Positions 32,294-38,471 of a DNA stretch of 41,727 nucleotides are shown piece after piece; position 1 is the stretch's first letter, and every line of letters starts with the position of its first letter. The notes under the pieces are model-generated. The model had not been told where the DNA came from, did no database searches, and worked only from the letters and a program-made list of their open reading frames with translations. The stretch is from assembly GCF_000158175.1 (NCBI RefSeq), contig NZ_DS999411.1, positions 1,484,702 to 1,526,428 of the forward strand, given 5' to 3'. Origin of the DNA: Luminiphilus syltensis NOR5-1B (GTDB taxonomy: Bacteria; Pseudomonadota; Gammaproteobacteria; Pseudomonadales; Halieaceae). The position numbers and the translations under genes are program-made.

Positions 32294-34669
32294 TCAGCGG
32301 GAGTGAATGCGTACCGGCTGCCGTAATAACCCACTTGCCAAAAGTATGACCATAATCGCCAAGAGTGACACCTGACTGCGACTCATCACTGCGATGGCCT
32401 GAGGCCCTTGCGACGGCCCGCCGGGAGCACTGCTGGCGGGCTGTAACGCGCCGCTGGGGTCGACGATCTCGCCATTGACAAGGCCGTCCTCATCGAAGGG
32501 TCCACCGTCGGTGATGCTGAAGCTCACCACGCTATCGGAAACAGTGGCCGGGATCTGCTGCCACGGGCTGTCTGCCTTCCAGTAACCAACTCCAGACGGC
32601 AGAGGGTTGCCGTAGTCGAATCGTATATCGACAGTCACGCCTGGGGCACAGTCGCTTATTCTGAAATCAACGATGCCGTCCACTGGCGTAAAGCTATCAG
32701 GTGGCTGTGGAGCGCTGCCCTCCGTCAGGAACGTAGGGTCTTGGTTAAAGGCACACGCAGGGTCAGAAGTAGTGAAACTAATGGTCCCAACTGCCCCGCT
32801 GGGTAAAGGACCGGAAAAGGTTCGGCGCGGTAGATAGCCATCTCCCACAAGGGCAACGACGTCAGGGCTGCCGCTGGCATCACTCAGAATGCGCAACTCT
32901 TGCGCGACTTGTCCCGCAGATCCAGGGTTAAAGACAACCTGTATTGTGCACGCCGCGGAAGCAGGGAGCGATGAAGGTAGTGCGCCAAGCCCACAGTCCT
33001 CGTTGATGATTGAAAAGTTTGACCCGATTATTACCTCGGAAATCGTCAAATCGACTGAGCTGACGTTTCGGATATCGACTGATTGCGGGTCCGAAGATTG
33101 GCCGACCACTATTCGGTCGAAGTCTAGTAAGCCGGGAGAGAGTGCCGCTCCAGCCGTAACGCCCTTTCCGGAAAGCGGGATTAGTGTCTGTCCCGTGGGA
33201 TCGTCGCTAATGATCGCGATGTTTGCATTAAAAGCGCCTGAGTTCGGCGGCGTGAAGTCGTAAGTCAACTCACATTCTTCGCCAGGTTGGAGCGCGAAGG
33301 GAGGCGCAGCGCAGGTGCCGCCCGTGAATGTGAACTCGTCTGCAGATGTAGAAATACTTTGCACGTTAAGCGTGGCGCTGCCAGCGGAGCGAAGAGCTAG
33401 TAGTTCGGAGTCGCTGGTATCACCGACTTTGACCTCCCCAAAGTCTATATTGTCTGCGGCCGGATCCAGCGATGACACTACGCCGTTGCCTATGAGTAGC
33501 AGCGTATCTGGGCTGTCAGGCGAGTTGCTGACGAGCAACGACCCCCTCGCCACCGGGCCCTCAACTGAAGGAGCGAAGGTAATGCCAACGCTGCAGCTAG
33601 TGCCTGGAGCCAGGTTCAGGCTTGGCGCACAAGTAGTTGAGCCGGAATCGATCGAAAACTCTGGGAAGCGATCAAAGCCTGTCAGCGTGAGCGTAGTCGT
33701 TCCGACATTCGTTAAATCTGCGACTTGTAGACTACTCGTTTCGCCTAGGCGAACCTCGCCGAAATTGAGTACTTCTGGAGCAAGGGCTAGGCCAGCGGAG
33801 ACCCCGGCGCCAAGAAGTTGCACTGTATCCGGGCTTGTAGGGCTGTCGCTCACTATCTCAATGGTGGATTGAAAATCCCCATTTTGGATAGGCCGAAAAA
33901 TGTAAGCGAGTGTACAGCTAGAGCCGGATGGTAGAAGAGTCGGCGGTGAGCCGCAGGAGCTGGAAGCTAGTGTGAATCCGTCTATTGGGTCATTGACTGA
34001 GATTATGTTTGCATCGAGAAGTCCGTGAGAGGTGACGGTAACCAAAAGCTCATTGCTGGTTGCGCCAAGCTCAATCTCACCAAAGTCTAGAAAGCTTGGC
34101 TCGATACTAACGCTAGGCGTAGGCGCAGACACTATCGGATCACCGATGGGCAAGTATACGTACCGCACGCCCCCGCAAGCATTTATCGTGCAAGGCTTTT
34201 GTCTCTTGTAGCCCATGCGAGGAACGGTCCTCTCGTCCAGTAGGAAAATCCACTCGGCTCCGCCTCCTGCAACCGGCGTACAAGTCACTCCTAGATCAAA
34301 ACAGTCGCTTTCCGCAATGCGTAAACGGATGGAATCCCTCTCAAACGAAGTGTCAGCGAAAGTGAACTCGGAGTCAGCAACGCCGGTTGTGCCTGTGGGC
34401 GTTTGGGTGAAACTGCTTGGAAGAAGCCTTGCATATACGTCGACTACGTCACCGGTTGCCGTATCCTCCGTGTATCTGAACACGTTGCCCGTGTGAACCT
34501 CGTAACGAGGGCCGCTAAGACTGCTTCGCACAAAGGTTGCATCAAACCGGTACTCCCTAGTCAGAAGTTCAGCGTGGCTAACGATTGGCAGTAAAATGAT
34601 GATCGACGTTCCGAGGTTGGCGATTAGGCGAAAAAATGACCCGAAAGCAAGCATTCGTTGTGTCTTCAT
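32294..34669 (-). CDS. Secreted protein with four choice-of-anchor D units and a choice-of-anchor U domain
   Basis: 791 residues from ATG 34669; a GTG at 34693 is possible. Signal peptide at about 15-33 (IANLGTSIIILLPIVSHA). Residues about 34-185 are an unassigned beta-rich domain with several Cys. About 186-610 holds four choice-of-anchor D (ASH-like) units, each opening like LDFGEIELGATS / LNFGEVRLGETS / IDFGEVKVGDTS / LDFDRIVVGQSS. About 612-735 is a choice-of-anchor U-type domain (FSGPLPSGAVGTISF ... FSITDGGPFDEDG), closely similar to the one in the protein at 3943. The C-terminus is a hydrophobic helix (SLLAIMVILLASGLL) and basic tail without the IPALPVW box. Likely surface-exposed; related to the proteins at 3943 and 14584. 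Confidence 0.85.
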   Translation of the reverse strand: MKTQRMLAFGSFFRLIANLGTSIIILLPIVSHAELLTREYRFDATFVRSSLSGPRYEVHTGNVFRYTEDTATGDVVDVYARLLPSSFTQTPTGTTGVADSEFTFADTSFERDSIRLRIAESDCFDLGVTCTPVAGGGAEWIFLLDERTVPRMGYKRQKPCTINACGGVRYVYLPIGDPIVSAPTPSVSIEPSFLDFGEIELGATSNELLVTVTSHGLLDANIISVNDPIDGFTLASSSCGSPPTLLPSGSSCTLAYIFRPIQNGDFQSTIEIVSDSPTSPDTVQLLGAGVSAGLALAPEVLNFGEVRLGETSSLQVADLTNVGTTTLTLTGFDRFPEFSIDSGSTTCAPSLNLAPGTSCSVGITFAPSVEGPVARGSLLVSNSPDSPDTLLLIGNGVVSSLDPAADNIDFGEVKVGDTSDSELLALRSAGSATLNVQSISTSADEFTFTGGTCAAPPFALQPGEECELTYDFTPPNSGAFNANIAIISDDPTGQTLIPLSGKGVTAGAALSPGLLDFDRIVVGQSSDPQSVDIRNVSSVDLTISEVIIGSNFSIINEDCGLGALPSSLPASAACTIQVVFNPGSAGQVAQELRILSDASGSPDVVALVGDGYLPRRTFSGPLPSGAVGTISFTTSDPACAFNQDPTFLTEGSAPQPPDSFTPVDGIVDFRISDCAPGVTVDIRFDYGNPLPSGVGYWKADSPWQQIPATVSDSVVSFSITDGGPFDEDGLVNGEIVDPSGALQPASSAPGGPSQGPQAIAVMSRSQVSLLAIMVILLASGLLRQPVRIHSR

Positions 34670-34750
34670 TTTTGCAGATCCCAAAATAAACACCGGCCCA
34701 CCCGACGTGTGATTGTAGGCGAGCGATAGAAGAGTCCGAAAGTTGTTTGA

Positions 34751-34885
34751 GCACTCTCGGGAGTTTTTTCGCCTACAACTAAGCGCTACCGGGTTTCCTG
34801 ATCGCTTTTAAAACCATCGCCAACAGAAGCGCTGGCAGAAACTGTTATTTCGATCAGGCCGACGCATAAATATCTTGAAAACATA
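34751..34885 (-). pseudogene. Broken duplicate of the BamE-like lipoprotein gene
   Basis: The minus strand reads M-F-S-R-Y-L-C-V-G-L-I-E-I-T-V-S-A-S-A-S-V-G-D-G-F and on to FKSDQETR, then a stop, closely matching the first 35 residues of the lipoprotein at 35269-35640. The lipobox Cys has changed (TGCASV to SASASV). DNA similarity continues a little past the stop to about 34751. Confidence 0.75.
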
Positions 34886-35268
34886 CTCGGGAATGCTGTG
34901 GTTGTGAGTCTCATTTCGGCGGACCTCTCCCAATGCGGCTTATCATCAGCAAGGCTCAAAGCTGTAGTATTCACGGTGCCAAACCTGTAAGCAAGAAATT
35001 GCACGCATTGGTCCGCTGTGGAGTTTCCTTACCTGCTTCTCTTGTGGTTCCAGTCTGGCCATTTCTGCTGCTCTCTCCGGCTAGTGTCGGTACTTGAACA
35101 GCGGTTCGGTATGCGAGTCGACTCGGCGGTCGCTACATCCAGCCGTCCCGGATGCAGCTCACCTCCCTCCCCGTACCGCTCCCGACACTGCCCCACGATG
35201 TCCTGCACCCTACACTCGGTCGGTCGCTCGCAGCCTCCATTCTTATGACCGGCGATATATCTCTCCGG
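34886..35268. other. Gene-poor mosaic region, 383 bp
   Basis: It lies between the broken and the intact lipoprotein copies. It contains the fragment 35167-35208 and no complete gene. Frames in both directions are short and have no supporting ribosome-binding sites. Confidence 0.4.
35167..35208 (-). pseudogene. Fragment of the 64-residue membrane protein gene
   Basis: Encodes VQDIVGQCRERYGE, matching the C-terminus (VQAIVGQCRERYGE) of the protein at 29078-29272; the DNA also matches closely. The stop codon and the upstream part are not conserved. Confidence 0.6.
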
Positions 35269-35640
35269 TCATTGAACAAGCGTTCCAAAAGGCATATCCG
35301 GTGGCAATTCAATGTTTTGTGCGCTAAGCACTTTTTCAAAGCGCCAGGGCGCATCCGTAGATCCCCGCGTAAAGCGTAGGACTAAACTGCGGTTGTCAGT
35401 GACGCCCACGTAAACAACACTTATATGCTGCCAATGCAAGGCAAGCGATCCATCGGGCAAGTTCTGTCGAATGTATGGGTCGGTTCCCAAAAGTCTTATC
35501 GCCTCCTCGGGAGTTGTCTCGCCTACAACTAATCGCGACAAGGTCTCCTGATCGCTTTTGAAACCATCGCCAACAGAAGCACATCCAGTAACCAGCATTG
35601 CGATCAGACCGACGTACAAGAATCCTGTGAATCTATTCAT
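35269..35640 (-). CDS. BamE/SmpA-like small lipoprotein
   Basis: 123 residues from ATG 35640. Signal peptide with lipobox VTGCA (Cys20). The mature part (LSRLVVGETTPEEAIRLLGTDPYIRQNLPDGSLALHWQHISVVYVG) has the 'hydrophobic-x-x-G-x-T-x-x-x-hydrophobic, LG-x-P' pattern and following strands of the BamE/SmpA fold. True BamE belongs to the outer-membrane assembly complex; this accessory version may do something else, since it lies in a mobile island beside a broken duplicate of its 5' end. Not obviously in an operon. Confidence 0.75.
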   Translation of the reverse strand: MNRFTGFLYVGLIAMLVTGCASVGDGFKSDQETLSRLVVGETTPEEAIRLLGTDPYIRQNLPDGSLALHWQHISVVYVGVTDNRSLVLRFTRGSTDAPWRFEKVLSAQNIELPPDMPFGTLVQ

Positions 35641-36007
35641 TGTATTGTGGTTTCCTCCCTCATTTCAGTACTCAGGTCATAGTGCGGTCTCTCGTTATTA
35701 ACGTCAAATATGAATGGCGAAACGATTGAACGCTAAATTCATAGTGTTGTATTACTACAAAGGGGAAAGGCGGCCAGGCAGAGGAGTGCCGGGGAGAGCG
35801 CTTATGTGGTTTTATTTGGGATACCCGACTTGGGCGAGGAAGATTTTGCCTCAGGCTCTGGCCTCCCGCCCGCGATACGCCCCTGTCGCCCGAACTGTAG
35901 CTATGTGATGCGGTCCAGGAGGAAGGTAGGGGACGTTGCTGGGCCGTACCGACCGTTACTTGCTACGCCATTACAGCCTTTATCGAGTCGCCTGCACTGT
36001 TAAAGTA
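35641..36007. other. Intergenic region, 367 bp
   Basis: Between the BamE-like lipoprotein and the YegP-like gene, both on the minus strand, so it should hold the lipoprotein promoter. No gene, terminator or repeat stands out; short plus-strand frames look like chance. Confidence 0.35.
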
Positions 36008-36340
36008 TTAAGTGTTATCGGCAACCTCAGCAGACGGTCCATTCTTTTTGACAGACTCAATACCGTTCTCCATGCCAGAGCTGCCAGAATACATCTCGCT
36101 CTTGCCAATCACCTGTCCATTTGTGGCCTTCAGAACAAAATAAGGCTCGCCCCTTTTGGACTCCTTTCGCTCATAACGGGAATCATCACCGGCATTCTTC
36201 TGAACCGATGTAATGCCGTTCTCGGCGGCCGACTTACTTTCATAGAGTTCACTCGTGAGGATGATTTGGCCATTCCCCGCCTTGAGATTGAACATGTACT
36301 TTCCGCTCGGACTTTTCTTCAGATCAAACTTTCCTGCCAT
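36008..36340 (-). CDS. YegP-like DUF1508 protein
   Basis: 110 residues, the usual YegP length, from ATG 36340; GGGAG lies 7 nt upstream, and the longer open frame to 36655 only shadows the neighbouring gene. There are two tandem DUF1508 units: GKFDLKKSPSGKYMFNLKAGNGQIILTSELYESKSAAENGI (about 3-45) and RYERKESKRGEPYFVLKATNGQVIGKSEMYSGSSGMENGI (about 55-95). The family is widespread and cytoplasmic with no agreed biochemical role. It lies about 100 bp downstream of the 36447-36989 gene. Confidence 0.9.
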   Translation of the reverse strand: MAGKFDLKKSPSGKYMFNLKAGNGQIILTSELYESKSAAENGITSVQKNAGDDSRYERKESKRGEPYFVLKATNGQVIGKSEMYSGSSGMENGIESVKKNGPSAEVADNT

Positions 36341-36446
36341 TATTTTTCTCCCTCGATTCCAGGTAGGCAAAGCGCCTGACAGTAGTGTAGACCAAGCGAT
36401 ATAAATTAGGCGATAGCGGGCACAGGAGATGGAGCGAAAATTGTTG

Positions 36447-36989
36447 CTATCCCTGCTCAGCAGCGCTTTCAAGCCAAGTATCCGTGTTCCCCTTGACGCT
36501 CTCCCACACCGCCGTCGGGTTGGGTAGCTGCGGATTGCAGGCGGCTGCGATGGCGCCCTCAGAAGCGGCCTCATCCAGACCAAGCTCGCCATACAGTTCA
36601 TCCAGATCTTTGATGCTCTGACAGGCCTCATAAAGTTCATAGGCGGTCCCTCCAATCAGCGCTGCAATGCCCAGATAGGGGATGGCCTCGGCGGGTATTG
36701 CCGCAACGCTGCGGGTAGCCACTCGCTTCGTACGAACACTGAGGCGGGTGCCGAACTTCCTGACGGCTGCGGTGCGTTTAACAGCCGCACTCTTCTGTTG
36801 CTTTATGACCTTGTCTTTGCCAGTCAGGCGCTGGCTCATCACGTCCGCCACCGTTTGAACGCCTGCGGCAGTGCTGATCACGCCCGACAGAGCGGCGTTG
36901 AATGCAACGCTGGTGAGCGTCAGTAGATTGGTGATGAGGAGAGACAGTATTACGCCCGTGAGGAACAGGCGGCGGGTCCAGGTAAGCAT
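36447..36989 (-). CDS. Membrane protein resembling the EcsC-operon membrane protein
   Basis: 180 residues from ATG 36989 (GGAG 8 nt upstream). One or two hydrophobic segments at the N-terminus (LFLTGVILSLLITNLLTLTSVAF), a basic, probably coiled-coil linker (about 55-90), then RTKRVATRSVAAIPAEAIPYLGIAALIGGTAYELYEACQSIKDLDELYGELGL. That last block lines up with the C-terminal block of the protein at 30333-31094, suggesting a shared domain with a second hydrophobic hairpin. It neighbours the YegP-like gene and the integrase. Function unknown; it may be island cargo. Confidence 0.7.
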   Translation of the reverse strand: MLTWTRRLFLTGVILSLLITNLLTLTSVAFNAALSGVISTAAGVQTVADVMSQRLTGKDKVIKQQKSAAVKRTAAVRKFGTRLSVRTKRVATRSVAAIPAEAIPYLGIAALIGGTAYELYEACQSIKDLDELYGELGLDEAASEGAIAAACNPQLPNPTAVWESVKGNTDTWLESAAEQG

Positions 36990-37045
36990 GGGCAGGTCTC
37001 CGAATTGCTGTGGTTAGGCTATCAGGTGTTGAGGGCCTCGCGAGC

Positions 37046-37126
37046 GCGCGATCCGGTACCCGCGGGCCCTGGACGTATGCGATAAGGCCTCGGGGATGTG
37101 CATGGGGCCCCATTGCAGGGCCCCGG
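37046..37126 (+). repeat. GC-rich palindromic repeat, copy 2 (next to integrase)
   Basis: Same blocks as 32128-32209, ending 5 bp from the integrase stop codon. GGGCCCTG (37064) and CAGGGCCC (37116) enclose ATGGGGCCCCAT. It may serve as a strong terminator, an integrase-associated site, or both. Confidence 0.8.
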
Positions 37127-37131
37127 CACAC

Positions 37132-38301
37132 TTACTCAGCCATCGCCGCCTTGATGCGATCACCGGCACTGTTGGCAGCGCCTTGCAGGCTCTCCTTGGA
37201 CAGATGACTGTACCTCATTGTCACTTTAGGGTCGCTGTGACCAAGCGCCTGCTGCACTTCGTAGAGCGAGTGCCCGCTATTCACAAGCATCGAGGCATAG
37301 TTATGCCTCAGATCATGCAAACGCAGTCCCTGAAGATCCGCCTCCTCACAGATGCGCTCCCAGTTCTTGCTGAGATACTTGTAGGGGCCACGCTTGCCAA
37401 CAAACAGGTGGCCAGAAGTACATCCCGAAGCCCGTATCTCCTGAAGCACTGACCGAGCGATGTCGTTCAGGGGCACTGCCCGCCGCTTCTTGGACTTGGA
37501 GTGCTCCGAGCGGATGGTCCAGACCGTTTGATCCCGAGCGATATCGTCCCAGGTTGCAGCTTTCGCCTCGCCGGACCGGGCGCCCGTAGCCAGCAGCCAC
37601 AAAACAATGCAAGCCATGGGCCGGTTCTCGTGATCCCGCAATACACGCATTAGTCGCTTGAACTCCTCATCGCTTAGGTAACGCTCGACCAGATTCTCGG
37701 AGTTGAACTGCTTCACCTTGGCAGCGGGGTTTACTTGGAGCATCCCCCAATCAACCGCCAAGTTCAGAGCGTGCCGGAGTAGCTTGAGGTGATGATCAGC
37801 TGTAGCTGGGGCCAGTCCGTCCTCGCGCAGCTCATTGTGGAACTGCTGCACCTCCTGCCGGGTGATGCGGTTTATCGGCGTTGCACCGAACCGGGGGCCG
37901 AGGCGAAGCCGGTGCATGTCCGCATCGTTCTTCCAGGTGCGCTTGGCCTGCTTGGCATGCGGTAGGTAGCTCTCGGTGAAGAACGCGTTCCAGGTCGGGA
38001 CAGCCTTGCGCTGCCGGGCGTCTGCTTGGGGGTCGGCACCGAGGGCAATCGCAGCCTTCAGCTGCCGAGCTTTTGTACGCGCCTCTTTCAGCGTTAGGTC
38101 GAGGGTTGTCCCGAGCTTGGTGTGTGCGGTCTTATTGCTGCCGTTGCGATGGCGCAGGTAGACCGAGGCCCAGTCGGGGCAGCCGGCGCGTACCTCCACG
38201 TACACCCCAGGCACGACGGTATCGCATAGTTCTTCTCTGCTTTTACCGGGGGAGCAGGGCCGCGGGCGGTCGAAGTGTTTCTGGGTCAATCGTAGTTTCA
38301 T
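37132..38301 (-). CDS. Tyrosine recombinase (integrase)
   Basis: 389 residues from ATG 38301 (GGAG 8 nt upstream). The N-terminal arm-binding region (about 1-90, with SREELCDTVVPGVYVEVR and TLKEARTKARQLKAAIALGADP) and the SAM-like core-binding region (about 100-200) are those of island and phage integrases. The catalytic residues are all present: Arg242 (TGARSGE), a Lys around 271, His329 and Arg332 (LHDLRHNYAS), His355 (LGHSDPKV) and Tyr364 (MRYSHLS). The enzyme should therefore be active, unlike the remnant at 13072. It is likely responsible for integration at the CAU tRNA whose 3' scar lies at 26222-26266 (inference). Downstream is the GC-rich palindrome; upstream the primase-helicase gene. 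Confidence 0.95.
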   Translation of the reverse strand: MKLRLTQKHFDRPRPCSPGKSREELCDTVVPGVYVEVRAGCPDWASVYLRHRNGSNKTAHTKLGTTLDLTLKEARTKARQLKAAIALGADPQADARQRKAVPTWNAFFTESYLPHAKQAKRTWKNDADMHRLRLGPRFGATPINRITRQEVQQFHNELREDGLAPATADHHLKLLRHALNLAVDWGMLQVNPAAKVKQFNSENLVERYLSDEEFKRLMRVLRDHENRPMACIVLWLLATGARSGEAKAATWDDIARDQTVWTIRSEHSKSKKRRAVPLNDIARSVLQEIRASGCTSGHLFVGKRGPYKYLSKNWERICEEADLQGLRLHDLRHNYASMLVNSGHSLYEVQQALGHSDPKVTMRYSHLSKESLQGAANSAGDRIKAAMAE

Positions 38302-38369
38302 AGTCGTTCTCCTGTGTTGCCGGTGATTGAAAGGATTGGTTGTTTAAGAAGAGGGGTTTTGGGGAAGCC

Positions 38370-38449
38370 GGGGTTTCTGTCGGTCGCGCAGGGAAGCGGT
38401 ACGCGGCCCAGACCGCGTGACTGTCCCCGAAGCAACCGACAAGAACCCC
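38370..38449. repeat. Nested inverted repeat between integrase and primase-helicase genes
   Basis: Outer arms 38370-38384 (GGGGTTTCTGTCGGT) and 38435-38449 (ACCGACAAGAACCCC) pair with a two-base mismatch. Inner arms ACGCGG (38401-38406) and CCGCGT (38413-38418) pair perfectly. G-tracts lie to the left (38352-38373), and C-tracts to the right (38446-38468). It may be a terminator for the primase-helicase gene or an origin. Confidence 0.65.
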
Positions 38450-38471
38450 AGATACCCCGATACCCCCGGTG

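Noticed and set aside
35714-36003. Short plus-strand frames before the YegP-like gene
   Set aside because: No ribosome-binding site, no family resemblance and atypical composition; they look like chance.
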